This document shows, piece after piece, positions 33,561 through 42,413 of a stretch of 64,000 nt of DNA. The translations under genes were made by a program, and so were the position numbers. The DNA lies in assembly GCF_009870825.1 (NCBI RefSeq), contig NZ_WTWY01000002.1:310001-374000 (forward strand), in the 5' to 3' direction. The stretch is from Paenibacillus sp. USDA918EY. GTDB lineage: Bacteria; Bacillota; Bacilli; Paenibacillales; Paenibacillaceae. The notes beneath the pieces are model-generated. The model searched no databases. It was not told the DNA's origin and saw nothing but the letters and a program-made list of their open reading frames with translations. Numbering within the stretch: the stretch's first letter is position 1; each line of letters begins with the position of its first letter.

Positions 33561-35303
33561 ATGCTGCTTGAAGCTGTCTATCACCGCCCTAAACTGAACT
33601 GGTGTTACGCCTATGACGGGCGCACGATCCATCTCCGGATCCGCACCAAGCGGAATGACGTCACCGCCGTGTCCGCGATGGCCGGGGACAAATACATTTG
33701 GGATCGTTCCAAAACCTATGTGCCGATGACGAAGCTCGCGTCCGACGAGCTGTTCGATTATTGGGAATGCGAAATCGTTCCGGAATACCGGCGATTAAAA
33801 TACGGCTTTTTGCTGCAAAAAGGCGCGGAGAAATATTGGATGACCGAATACGACTTTTTGAAGCAGGAGCCGGAAAATCCGGATCGACTGTTCGAATATC
33901 CGTTCATCAATCCGGTCGACGTGTTTGAAACGCCGGACTGGGTGAAGGATGCGGTGTTCTATCAAATTTTTCCCGAACGTTTTGCCAACGGCGACCCGGC
34001 CAACGATCCGGAAGGAACGCTCCCTTGGGGCGGAACGCCTAAGCCGGACAACTTTTTCGGCGGAGACCTGCAGGGTGTCATCGACCATATCGACCATTTG
34101 TCGGAACTCGGCATCAACGCGGTTTATTTCACGCCGATTTTTAAAGCGACGACCAATCACAAATACGACACCGAGGACTACATGCAGATCGATCCTCAGT
34201 TCGGGGATCTCGATACGTTGAAAAAGCTCGTCGCCATCTGCCACGAGCGCGGCATCCGCGTCATCCTCGACGCGGTGTTCAACCATTCCGGAAGAACGTT
34301 TGCGCCTTTTGTGGACCTGCAAAAAAACGGGGAAAAATCCCGCTATAAAGATTGGTTTTATATCCGGAAATACCCGATTGCCGTGGAAGACGGCATTCCG
34401 ACTTACGATACCTTTGCTTTTGAGCCTTTGATGCCGAAGCTGAACACCGCCCATCCCGAGGTAAAGGAATATTTGCTGAAGGCTGCCGCTTATTGGATCA
34501 AGGAGGCCGACATCGACGGCTGGCGCCTGGACGTCGCCAACGAAGTCGATCACGAATTTTGGCGCGAATTCCGCAAAGTCGTCAAAGGCATCAAGCCGGA
34601 CGCCTATATTCTGGGCGAGATTTGGCACGAGTCCTCGCCATGGCTGATGGGAGACCAGTTCGACGCCGTCATGAATTATCCGTTTACGAATGCAGTGCTG
34701 GACTTTTTCGTTGACGGCACCCGGGATGCCCGCAGCTTTGCGAACGCTCTCGCCAGCCAATATGTGCGCTATCCGCGCCAGGTAAACGAGGCGGCCTTCA
34801 ATTTGCTGGACAGCCATGATACAGCCCGGCTGCTGACCAAATGCGACGGCAATAAGGAACAAATGAAACTCGCCGTCCAGTTCCAATTCACCTATACCGG
34901 AACGCCTTGCATTTATTACGGGGACGAAATCGGCTTGACCGGAGGACATGATCCGGGCTGCCGCAAATGCATGGAGTGGGATGAAACCAAACAGGACCGG
35001 GAGCTGTTCTCCTTCTACCGGGAGCTGATCGCCCTGCGCAAAAAATACGGCGCCCTCCGCACCGGATCGCTGAAATTCCTGTCGGCTAAAGCCGGCAGCA
35101 CCAGCTTGGTATATACCCGTGAGGACGAAAACGACAAAATCATCATCTTCATGAACAATGCGGCAAAAGCGAAAAACATCAACGTGTCGGTGCCGGAGGA
35201 ACGCTGGCAGGATATCCGCACCGGCGACAATGTATCCGCCCACAGCGGCGTGCTCAGCATGAAGCTGCCTGCCTACGGCTGTGTGATGTTAAGGGCCTTA
35301 TAA
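33561..35303 (+). CDS. neopullulanase/maltogenic amylase-type alpha-glucanase (GH13_20)
   Basis: A 580-residue cytoplasmic enzyme (no signal peptide). Residues 1-120 are a CBM34-like N-terminal domain that in this subfamily drives dimerisation. The (beta/alpha)8 domain follows with GIRVILDAVFNH (region I), GWRLDVANEVD with nucleophile Asp324, ILGEIWHE with acid Glu353, and LLDSHDTAR with Asp420. A C-terminal beta domain ends the protein. Such enzymes split cyclodextrins, maltodextrins and pullulan to maltose or panose. It is YvdF/NplT-like and should act with the maltodextrin importer encoded at 51.7-55.3 kb, though it stands apart. GGAGG precedes the ATG. Confidence 0.93.
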   Translation: MLLEAVYHRPKLNWCYAYDGRTIHLRIRTKRNDVTAVSAMAGDKYIWDRSKTYVPMTKLASDELFDYWECEIVPEYRRLKYGFLLQKGAEKYWMTEYDFLKQEPENPDRLFEYPFINPVDVFETPDWVKDAVFYQIFPERFANGDPANDPEGTLPWGGTPKPDNFFGGDLQGVIDHIDHLSELGINAVYFTPIFKATTNHKYDTEDYMQIDPQFGDLDTLKKLVAICHERGIRVILDAVFNHSGRTFAPFVDLQKNGEKSRYKDWFYIRKYPIAVEDGIPTYDTFAFEPLMPKLNTAHPEVKEYLLKAAAYWIKEADIDGWRLDVANEVDHEFWREFRKVVKGIKPDAYILGEIWHESSPWLMGDQFDAVMNYPFTNAVLDFFVDGTRDARSFANALASQYVRYPRQVNEAAFNLLDSHDTARLLTKCDGNKEQMKLAVQFQFTYTGTPCIYYGDEIGLTGGHDPGCRKCMEWDETKQDRELFSFYRELIALRKKYGALRTGSLKFLSAKAGSTSLVYTREDENDKIIIFMNNAAKAKNINVSVPEERWQDIRTGDNVSAHSGVLSMKLPAYGCVMLRAL

Positions 35304-35333
35304 GATAACGTGCAAACAAAACGCTGCATGCGC

Positions 35334-35369
35334 AAAGGGGATGCCCGCTAACGCGGGACATCCCCTTTA
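35334..35369 (+). terminator. terminator of the amylase gene
   Basis: AAAGGGGATGCCCGC, a short loop, then GCGGGACATCCCCTTT and ATTTTG. It adjoins repeat copy B. Confidence 0.85.
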
Positions 35370-35476
35370 TTTTGCAAAATTCGATTCCGGCCGCTCCCGG
35401 GTACAATAAACGAATAAACCGTTTTGCTCTATCTATTGCGGATTGAAAGTCGCTCCTTGGATTTTTGCAAAATCCT
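35370..35476 (-). repeat. short interspersed repeat, copy B (inverted relative to copy A)
   Basis: Reverse complement of the element at 5064-5179, with about a dozen differences and small deletions. It keeps CCAAGGAGCGACTTTCAATC, AAACGGTTTA, GTACCCGGGAGCGGCC and both TTTTGCAAAA ends; the outer AGG at one end is changed. Like copy A it lies between convergent genes, directly against a terminator. Confidence 0.75.
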
Positions 35477-35520
35477 CCATTTGGAACAAGATATTCAAAA
35501 CGCTTCGGATTAAACCGGCT

Positions 35521-36672
35521 TCAGACGAAATTTCTCGTATCGTTGTTCCGTCCGAACTTGTATGTCGCGATCAGGAAGAACACGACTGCAAATGCAAGCA
35601 AAATCGACAGATGAAACCAAATGGAGCCGAACGTTTCTCCCGCCTGCAGCTTTTCGATGGACTGCAGCACCCAGCTCTGGGGCAAAAAGTCGGAGACCCG
35701 GCGAAGCGTCTCGGGCATGATGCTGAGCGGGAAAAAGCAGCCGGACAGCAGGCATGTCGGTATGATGACGAGGTTTTGGAGCGCGCCGGCCATGCCCGAG
35801 CTTTTCGAAAATGCGATGATGACGAGCGACAGGCTGATCGATACGACCGCAAAGATGGCCAGAATGCCCAGCATCTCACCGATCGGAACGCCCGGGTCCA
35901 AACGGAACACGACCCGCATGAAAAAGAGCGCGATCACGATTTGCGCGACCATGACGATGGCGTTCACCACAATGTTGGCAAGCACATACGTCTTGGCGTT
36001 GATCGGCGAAGAAAGAATCCGGTAGTAGGTCCGGTTTTCCCGGTGTTTAAGCATCAATTCCGCCAAACTCGAGGCCGAATTCAACATGAACATCAGCAGG
36101 AACCCGATCGATTGGTATGACATTTCTTTCGTCACGGACGTATCGTTTACCGATTCGGACGTCAGTTTAAACGTAGAGGAGCGGTATTGATCGTACAGCT
36201 TTCCGAATTTGTCCGCATCGCCGCCCGCGATTTTGCCCATTGCCGACACGTTATCGATATATCCGTGCAGCATCGATTTCATATACGCGGTGACTTGCGC
36301 GCCTTTCACCGATTCGATCGCGATATGATCGGGACTCCCGCTCAGCACGCTTTCCGAAAAACCCGAATCGATGATCAGGCCGCTGTCGAGTTTGCTTGCA
36401 GCCAGCTGCTCTTTTAATTCGCTGCGGCTAACGTTGACGAGGCTGACATGATCCAGGTTCTTAACGAATCCGACCGTGTCCTCCGCGATCTGTTGACCGC
36501 TGTCCTCGTTGACGACCCCTACCCTCAGTTCCGTCGGTCCGCTCGAACCGTAGAGCAGAACGGAGCCCAGTATGCCAACGATCGGCAGGCCGAAATATAA
36601 GATCAACGCGCTGCGTTTGCGAAACGTCATGAGCATCGTTCGGGTCGCCAGAAACCATATATCTCTCCACAT
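35521..36672 (-). CDS. ABC-2 permease, LnrN-like
   Basis: A 383-residue ABC-2 membrane protein. One N-terminal span is followed by a large extracellular domain (about 45-180) and then five spans ('MSYQSIGFLLMFMLNSASSLAEL', 'TYVLANIVVNAIVMVAQIVIALFFMRVVF'). The length equals that of B. subtilis LnrN (YfiN). It is the last gene of a five-gene set (regulator, kinase, ATPase, two permeases), the LnrJKLMN arrangement that protects against linearmycin-type polyenes. It is separated from the other permease by one base. Specificity is inferred from this layout. Confidence 0.8.
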   Translation of the reverse strand: MWRDIWFLATRTMLMTFRKRSALILYFGLPIVGILGSVLLYGSSGPTELRVGVVNEDSGQQIAEDTVGFVKNLDHVSLVNVSRSELKEQLAASKLDSGLIIDSGFSESVLSGSPDHIAIESVKGAQVTAYMKSMLHGYIDNVSAMGKIAGGDADKFGKLYDQYRSSTFKLTSESVNDTSVTKEMSYQSIGFLLMFMLNSASSLAELMLKHRENRTYYRILSSPINAKTYVLANIVVNAIVMVAQIVIALFFMRVVFRLDPGVPIGEMLGILAIFAVVSISLSLVIIAFSKSSGMAGALQNLVIIPTCLLSGCFFPLSIMPETLRRVSDFLPQSWVLQSIEKLQAGETFGSIWFHLSILLAFAVVFFLIATYKFGRNNDTRNFV

Positions 36673-36673
36673 G

Positions 36674-37798
36674 TTACAGTCCCTCCCTGCGTCTCATTGC
36701 AAATATGGATACGACCAAGAATAAAACAGCGAAACCGATGTTCAGCATGACGACGGGCCATGCCGCCGAAACGTTGTTGCCGTAGATGACCTGCGTCAAA
36801 CCGTGGTTCGCCCATCGGATCGGGGACAGGTTCACGAGAAATCCCATCACGCCTCCGCCGGAATCATCCCCGATCGGGAAGTAGGCACCCCCGAAAAAGG
36901 ACAACAATTGAACGACGAGGCTGATGATGCCGCGCGATGCCGCTCCTTTCAACAAATAGCTGCCGGCCAGGCCGAAGCTCATCGCCATGATGACTTCAGA
37001 TATCAACACGATGATGACGATTCCCATATGATGGCCCCAATAGGCTTTGAACACGTATTTGCTGAACACAATAATGACGATGACGCATAATAAATTGGAA
37101 ACGAGCCCGCCTAAAATTTTGCCCGCAAAAATCTCGCTTTTGCGGATCGGGGCAATGACAAGCCTTACCGCCGTTCTTTGCCAAACCTCGCCTTGAATGA
37201 GCCCGCCTGCGGCCATGGCCGCCCACATGCCGACCATGACGGTCATCGCCAGCGCATAGTAATCGATCGAGCCCGGCGTCCGATTGGGATCGACGGACGA
37301 TTCCTTGATGTAGTCGCTTCCGCCGCTTGCAAGCACCATCTCCGTCTTGGCCGGTTCGATGCTCGCCACTGCCGCCGTCGCATTGTATTTATCCGTAAAA
37401 GAAGCCAGCATCCCCTGCACGATATTGCTTTCGATCGCGTCGCGGCTGCTGCCGTACATGGAGATGCCTTGGTTCGTCAGCTCCACATAATCCGCGTAGC
37501 GATTGTTTTCGACTTCCTCTCTACCGTCCATGCCGGGTTTTAGAGGTTCGAAGGTAACGCCCATTTTGCCGACTTCCTTCGTAAAGGCCGCAAAAGCTTC
37601 GGAAAGCGGCCCTCCGCCGGTGGCGTCTTTTACGACGACCTTCACGTCCCCGATCGACACTTCCGAGCTGAACGCATTGGTCAGCGCGAGTCCGAGGATC
37701 AGCATGAGCACGATCGGAAAACAGAGCATGAATAGGATCGTGCGCCAGTCGCGGAAATCCTGTTTGATCTCTTTGATTGCAATCGATAAAATATTCAC
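36674..37798 (-). CDS. ABC-2 permease, LnrM-like
   Basis: A 374-residue permease of the same architecture as the next gene: an N-terminal span ('DWRTILFMLCFPIVLMLILGLAL'), an extracellular domain of about 150 residues and a C-terminal membrane part ('DYYALAMTVMVGMWAAMAAGGLI', 'IRKSEIFAGKILGGLVSNLLCVIVIIVF'). With its neighbour it should form a heterodimeric exporter powered by the ATPase upstream. Confidence 0.8.
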   Translation of the reverse strand: MNILSIAIKEIKQDFRDWRTILFMLCFPIVLMLILGLALTNAFSSEVSIGDVKVVVKDATGGGPLSEAFAAFTKEVGKMGVTFEPLKPGMDGREEVENNRYADYVELTNQGISMYGSSRDAIESNIVQGMLASFTDKYNATAAVASIEPAKTEMVLASGGSDYIKESSVDPNRTPGSIDYYALAMTVMVGMWAAMAAGGLIQGEVWQRTAVRLVIAPIRKSEIFAGKILGGLVSNLLCVIVIIVFSKYVFKAYWGHHMGIVIIVLISEVIMAMSFGLAGSYLLKGAASRGIISLVVQLLSFFGGAYFPIGDDSGGGVMGFLVNLSPIRWANHGLTQVIYGNNVSAAWPVVMLNIGFAVLFLVVSIFAMRRREGL

Positions 37799-37825
37799 GG
37801 CATAAATACCTCTTTTCGTCGAAAA

Positions 37826-38761
37826 TTAATCCCGTAAATTACGGCCCGTCAGCGTCAGGAATACCGACTCCAAATTCGGCTCCTGCTCCTCGACCGAACG
37901 GATTTCTTTGCCGGCATCCATCAGCTGCTTGAGCATCCGGTTCAAATTATCGACAGCCGCATCGCTGTGCACGCGGATCACGTTATCCTCCTGGTGCACG
38001 GTCCGTACGCCCGGAACCGGCTTCAGCAGCTCCCCTTCCGTTCCCTGCACGGTTTTCAGCTCGATGCGGATATCCTTGACGTCGGTGATGGTCGATTTGA
38101 GCTGTTCTTTCGTGCCCTCGGCGATGATTTTGCCATGGTCGACGATCGCAATGCGCGAGCAAATTTCTTCGACTTCCTCCATGTAGTGGCTGGTATAAAT
38201 GATGGTGCAGCCCGATTCGTTCAGTTTCCGCACCGAAGTCAAAATATAGTTGCGCGATTGGGGGTCAATCCCGACCGTCGGTTCGTCCATAATGATCAGC
38301 TTCGGTTTATGCGCGATCGCGCAGGCGATGTTGAGGCGGCGTTTCATACCGCCCGAAAAATTTTTCGGGAAGTTTTTCGCCTTGTCGCTGAGTCCGACGA
38401 ACTCCAGCGCTTCCTCGGTCCGCTCTTTCAGCTTCTCGCCCCGAAGTCCGTACAATCCGGCAAAAAAACTTACATTTTCATAGGCGGTCATATCTTCGTA
38501 AATGGCCAGATCCTGCGGAACGATGCCCAAGTTCATCTTGGCAAAACGGCTCTGCTTCATGATGTCCTTTTCCAAAATCCGGATTTCTCCGCTCGTCGGA
38601 CGAAGCAGCGATGAGATCATGTTGATCGTGGTGCTTTTACCGGCGCCATTGGCGCCGAGAAACCCGAAAATTTCCCCCTCGCGAACCGTCAGCGACATGT
38701 TGTCGACCGCGACGAAATCGCCGAATTTTTTCGTAAGACCCCGAATATCCAAAACGTTCAT
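37826..38761 (-). CDS. ABC transporter ATPase, LnrL-like
   Basis: A 311-residue ATPase, the same length as B. subtilis LnrL (YfiL). Walker A GANGAGKS is near residue 38, the Q-loop is GIVPQDLAIYEDMTA (unlike the E-loop ATPase of the other exporter), the signature is FSGGMKRRLNIA and Walker B is LIIMDEPTVGIDPQSR. A C-terminal regulatory region ends 'EEQEPNLESVFLTLTGRNLRD'. The start has GGAGTGA. Its operon partners are two ABC-2 permeases. Confidence 0.9.
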   Translation of the reverse strand: MNVLDIRGLTKKFGDFVAVDNMSLTVREGEIFGFLGANGAGKSTTINMISSLLRPTSGEIRILEKDIMKQSRFAKMNLGIVPQDLAIYEDMTAYENVSFFAGLYGLRGEKLKERTEEALEFVGLSDKAKNFPKNFSGGMKRRLNIACAIAHKPKLIIMDEPTVGIDPQSRNYILTSVRKLNESGCTIIYTSHYMEEVEEICSRIAIVDHGKIIAEGTKEQLKSTITDVKDIRIELKTVQGTEGELLKPVPGVRTVHQEDNVIRVHSDAAVDNLNRMLKQLMDAGKEIRSVEEQEPNLESVFLTLTGRNLRD

Positions 38762-38805
38762 TTATTTTTCACTCCGTTTCGTTGTTCTCTTGATGTCCCT
38801 ATCTT

Positions 38806-38829
38806 AATAAAAAAGGACGCCCTTACGTC
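38806..38829 (-). terminator. short terminator-like hairpin between kinase and ATPase genes
   Basis: On the minus strand GACG-TAAGGG-CGTC is followed by CTTTTTTATT. The stem is short, so partial termination or attenuation between the regulatory pair and the exporter genes is likely. A second GC-rich hairpin (CATCCGCC/GGCGGATG) lies at 38881-38900. Confidence 0.45.
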
Positions 38830-38907
38830 AGTGCATAAGTTCATCCTTTGTACATGAGAAATTTCATATGTTGTTGTGGGCATCCGCCGCGGGGCGGATG
38901 AACATTC

Positions 38908-40014
38908 TCACTTGCCCTCATGCGGAATCAGGGTCGTGATGCTGAAACCGTTCGTGCCGTCGGCAATGACCGTTCCGCTGACGGACGCGGTACGCTCCTC
39001 CATCCCGATTAAGCCGAGACCTTTGACGATTTTGGCTGCGCCTTTTCCGTTGTCGGCGACGACGGCTTTGATCAGGCGGTTCAGCACCCGGATTTCGACG
39101 TGAACGGCTGTGGCGCCGGAATACTTCGCGCAATTGGTCAGCGCTTCCGTCACGTTTTCATAAATGATTTTCCACTGCAGCGGCGTGATGCTTTCCATGT
39201 TTCCTTCATGAACGACCGAGGTCATCAGTCCGGTTTTTCCGCTAAAAGCTTCGACGGCCGTTTTCAGGCGGCTAAGACCAAGCTGCTCCACGGGGGGTTT
39301 GTTGCTTTTGAGCGTAATCCGGATTTCCTCGATCGCTTCTTTGGAAATGCCGATGGCGTTTTGCAGCAGCGTTTCCGCGGTGGCCGGGTCGCTGTTCAGC
39401 AGCCGTTTGGCGGCCTCCATCTGAATCAGCGCGCCCGTCATCGAATGGCCGATGCCGTCATGAATTTCCTGGGTGAGCCGGTTCCGCTCCTCGAGCTTGA
39501 CCATATATTCGGAAGCGCGGGCGAAATCCTGATTTTCATTGAGGCTTTTGGCCATCTTATGCAGCTGCCTGCGCATGCTCCCAAGCTCGTCCTCCTGCCT
39601 GACCACTCTCCCCATATAGCGGCGTACCATACAATAGTTGAAAAAACCGAGCGCAGCCACAAATGCATATAAAATCATCATCGCATCGCGCAAAAAAATG
39701 ACCGGGGCCATGATGGCCAGCAGCAAATAACCGTTTGAGCCGGGATAAAAAGAAGCCAGCTCATTGAAGCTGAACGGCAGCAGCAGCGTAAAATACGGAT
39801 GATAGACCGAGCAGCCGATCAAAAACAGAATAATCGCCAGAACGATCGCCTTTTTGGTGCGGGTGCGCTTGACGATATGCAGGATCAGGTTCAGCGCCAA
39901 ATAGGCGAGAAACAGGAAAACCAGCCATACGTCCCTCGTGGCTGCCGTAAAATAGGTCGCGATGACGGCAAACAGCACCATGATCGTTTTATTGCCGACC
40001 GTCCACAGTTCCAT
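38908..40014 (-). CDS. NarL-group sensor histidine kinase, LnrJ-like
   Basis: A 368-residue kinase with about five membrane spans in residues 8-128 and almost no extracellular domain. A coiled coil (135-175) leads into a HisKA_3 domain with EIHDGIGHS (His185) and a HATPase domain ('ENVTEALTNCAKYSGATAV', 'VADNGKGAAKIVKGLGLIGMEER'). This DesK/LiaS/LnrJ-like build suggests sensing within the membrane. It follows the response-regulator gene by 20 bases. Confidence 0.9.
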   Translation of the reverse strand: MELWTVGNKTIMVLFAVIATYFTAATRDVWLVFLFLAYLALNLILHIVKRTRTKKAIVLAIILFLIGCSVYHPYFTLLLPFSFNELASFYPGSNGYLLLAIMAPVIFLRDAMMILYAFVAALGFFNYCMVRRYMGRVVRQEDELGSMRRQLHKMAKSLNENQDFARASEYMVKLEERNRLTQEIHDGIGHSMTGALIQMEAAKRLLNSDPATAETLLQNAIGISKEAIEEIRITLKSNKPPVEQLGLSRLKTAVEAFSGKTGLMTSVVHEGNMESITPLQWKIIYENVTEALTNCAKYSGATAVHVEIRVLNRLIKAVVADNGKGAAKIVKGLGLIGMEERTASVSGTVIADGTNGFSITTLIPHEGK

Positions 40015-40034
40015 ACATATGTTATCCTTTCACT

Positions 40035-40754
40035 CTAACGGGTTTTGCCCGTCAGGTAGTAGATCGCGATCTGCGTGCGGTGCGAAAGCGCCGTTTTGTT
40101 CAAGATGGAGGTGATGTAATTGGCCGTCGTTCCTTCGGATATAAACAGCTCCTTGGAAATTTCCTTGTTGGACAAGCCCTGGGCGATCAACGACATCACC
40201 TCAAGCTCCCGTTCGGTGAACAAGCTGCGGTCGAAGGGACAGGCATCCCCGCGATCTCCGGCATCCTTCTTTGAAGCTTCTTCCGCTGGCGGCTTCCCGG
40301 CCGCTGGCTGCGGCGCTGGCGAACCACCGCCCGGCCCGCCCGTCACCTGCGACTTCAGCTTATCCAGCACCACGTCCTGAAGGACGCTGTGCCCGTTGTG
40401 CACGCTTTTGATCGCGTCGCGGATCCGCTCCGGATCGTTGTTTTTCAACAGATACCCTTTCGCGCCGGAGCGGATGGCATCAAGTATGTATTCATCGTCA
40501 TCGAAGGTCGTCAGGATCAGCGGTTTGGTCCGCGTTTCCTCGGTCAGCAATCTGGCGGCTTCCACCCCGTTCATGTTCGGCATCCGCACATCCAGCAAAG
40601 CGACGTCCACCTCATGCGCCTTGCAGTATTCCACCGCCTGCCGCCCATCGTCCACCGTAGCGAGAACTTCAAAATCCCCGAACGTATTCAGGATGATCTT
40701 CATGCCTTCCCGTATAAAGGAATTATCATCCGCGATCAGCACTTTAATTTTCAT
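40035..40754 (-). CDS. NarL/FixJ-family response regulator, LnrK-like
   Basis: A 239-residue regulator: receiver domain with Asp55 in VALLDVRMPN, then an unusually long Gly/Pro/Ala-rich linker (about 137-170) and a LuxR-type helix-turn-helix ('LFTERELEVMSLIAQGLSNKEISKELFISEGT'). Related regulators are about 210-220 residues; the extra length is the linker. It is the first gene of the Lnr-like set and should control it together with the kinase. Confidence 0.9.
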   Translation of the reverse strand: MKIKVLIADDNSFIREGMKIILNTFGDFEVLATVDDGRQAVEYCKAHEVDVALLDVRMPNMNGVEAARLLTEETRTKPLILTTFDDDEYILDAIRSGAKGYLLKNNDPERIRDAIKSVHNGHSVLQDVVLDKLKSQVTGGPGGGSPAPQPAAGKPPAEEASKKDAGDRGDACPFDRSLFTERELEVMSLIAQGLSNKEISKELFISEGTTANYITSILNKTALSHRTQIAIYYLTGKTR

Positions 40755-40819
40755 GCGCAGCCTCCTGTCTCCTTATCAAACTCATTTTACATGATGCCGC
40801 GCCCGGTGGGGAAGGGATA

Positions 40820-40844
40820 GAAAAAAGCCCCTGAATCAGGGGCT
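40820..40844 (-). terminator. terminator of the uppP gene
   Basis: AGCCCCTGA and TCAGGGGCT form a nine-pair stem with a one-base centre; on the minus strand TTTTTT follows. Confidence 0.9.
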
Positions 40845-40864
40845 GGGGCTTAGCTGCGTACAAC

Positions 40865-41701
40865 TTATAACATAAAAAAGATAATTCCCGCAAGCACGAT
40901 CCGGTATACGGCAAACGGCACGAGCTTGATCCGGTTGATGAGCTTCAGGAAAAAACGGATGGCAAGCAGCGCCACGATAAAGGAACTGATAAATCCGGCA
41001 GCAAAAAACGGCAGCATATCGGCCGTAACATACTCCCAATTTTTCAGCAGCGACAAACCGCTTGCTCCCGCCATGATCGGCACGGCCATGATGAACGTGA
41101 AGTCGGCCGCCGCCCGGTGGCTCATCCCAAATAACACCCCGCCGGAAATGGTCGATCCGGAACGGGAAAATCCGGGCCATAAAGAAAGGCACTGGATCAC
41201 ACCGACCGAAAAAGCTTGGCCGTATGTTATCTGGTCCACCGTTTCGGCCTTCGGCCGCTTAGGGCCCCACACATCGGCGGCAATCATCAGAAGCGCCCCG
41301 ACAACCAGGCCGATCAGTACCGTCCGCGTCGAAAACAGATGCTCGTCGATATAATCGTCGAACAGCACGCCCAGAACGCCCGCCGGGATCAGCCCGACGA
41401 TGACCTGCGTCAGTTTGAGGCGGCCTTGATCGGAGCCGTTGCCCCCGTTCTTCGCCTTTCTTCTCCGGAGGCCCAGCAGGTCCATGAACCGGCCCCAGAA
41501 CAACACCACAACGGCCAAAATCGACCCGAGCTGAATGACCACCTTAAAGGTGTTCGCTGCCGGCTGCGATAGAAATTGCTGCGTTTTCAGCCACATGTCG
41601 TCCACGATAATCATATGCCCGGTGGAAGACACCGGGGCAAATTCCGTCAAACCTTCGACGATTCCGAGAATTACCGCTTTGATGTACTCCATCCACTCCA
41701 A
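40865..41701 (-). CDS. uppP: undecaprenyl-diphosphatase UppP (BacA)
   Basis: A 278-residue membrane phosphatase that removes a phosphate from undecaprenyl diphosphate, recycling the cell-wall lipid carrier; overproduction gives bacitracin resistance. Landmarks are the first signature GIVEGLTEFAPVSSTGHMI (13-31), with Glu and His residues of the active site, and the second, WPGFSRSGSTISGG. The length fits the family. It lies five bases after the DedA gene and between two peptide-resistance modules. Confidence 0.96.
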   Translation of the reverse strand: MEWMEYIKAVILGIVEGLTEFAPVSSTGHMIIVDDMWLKTQQFLSQPAANTFKVVIQLGSILAVVVLFWGRFMDLLGLRRRKAKNGGNGSDQGRLKLTQVIVGLIPAGVLGVLFDDYIDEHLFSTRTVLIGLVVGALLMIAADVWGPKRPKAETVDQITYGQAFSVGVIQCLSLWPGFSRSGSTISGGVLFGMSHRAAADFTFIMAVPIMAGASGLSLLKNWEYVTADMLPFFAAGFISSFIVALLAIRFFLKLINRIKLVPFAVYRIVLAGIIFFML

Positions 41702-41706
41702 AACTG

Positions 41707-42342
41707 CTACAACTCCTTCAGGTTATTGCCGGTTTTCATTTTTCTAGCCCGGCGCAGATACAAATACAAAACCGCAAATACGGCCAGCGCGATCACGGCA
41801 TAGGTAAAATGGGAGTACACATCCATATAATGCACGATGTTTTCCCATGACTCGCCCAATGCCGCTCCCAAATAGACAAGGACCGTGTTCCATATCAACG
41901 TTCCGACCGTCGTAAAAAGCAGAAACAAGCCGAAATTCATGCGGGCCATGCCCGCCGGAACCGAAATGAGGCTCCGCACCAGCGGAATCATCCGGCACAA
42001 AAAGACCGTCCAATACCCGTACTTGGCGAACCACCGGTCCGCCCGGCGAACGTCTTCCTTTTTTACGCGCAGAACATGTCCCCACCGTTCGATGAAACGT
42101 TCCAAACGCCGAACCTCCAGAAGCAAGCCTACATAATAGAGCAAAACGGCCCCGACCACCGAGCCGATCGTCGCAGCGACGATCACCCCGGGCAGCGTCA
42201 AATGGGTTTTCGTGGTCATAAACCCGCCGAAGGTTAAAATCACCTCGGACGGTATAGGCGGAAACAAGTTTTCCAGCATGATCACCAGCGCAATGCCGGC
42301 GTAACCGAATTGTTCCATGATATCCGTAATCCAGGTTTGCAT
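41707..42342 (-). CDS. DedA-family membrane protein, candidate undecaprenyl-phosphate flippase
   Basis: A 211-residue protein from the ATG at 42342 (MQTWITDIMEQFGYAGIALV); six codons further up remain open. It shows DedA marks 'ENLFPPIPSEVILTFGGFM' and 'FAKYGYWTVFLCRMIPLVRSLISVPAGMARM', with two re-entrant helices and four spans. Some DedA proteins (UptA) return undecaprenyl phosphate across the membrane. Close linkage to UppP, which makes that lipid, supports the same role here, as inference. Confidence 0.88.
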   Translation of the reverse strand: MQTWITDIMEQFGYAGIALVIMLENLFPPIPSEVILTFGGFMTTKTHLTLPGVIVAATIGSVVGAVLLYYVGLLLEVRRLERFIERWGHVLRVKKEDVRRADRWFAKYGYWTVFLCRMIPLVRSLISVPAGMARMNFGLFLLFTTVGTLIWNTVLVYLGAALGESWENIVHYMDVYSHFTYAVIALAVFAVLYLYLRRARKMKTGNNLKEL

Positions 42343-42413
42343 GATGTACCTCCGATACATTTAAATAGGAAGGCGATTCGGGAACAGCGGCGGGCGCCTA
42401 TTCCGCTAAGCAT

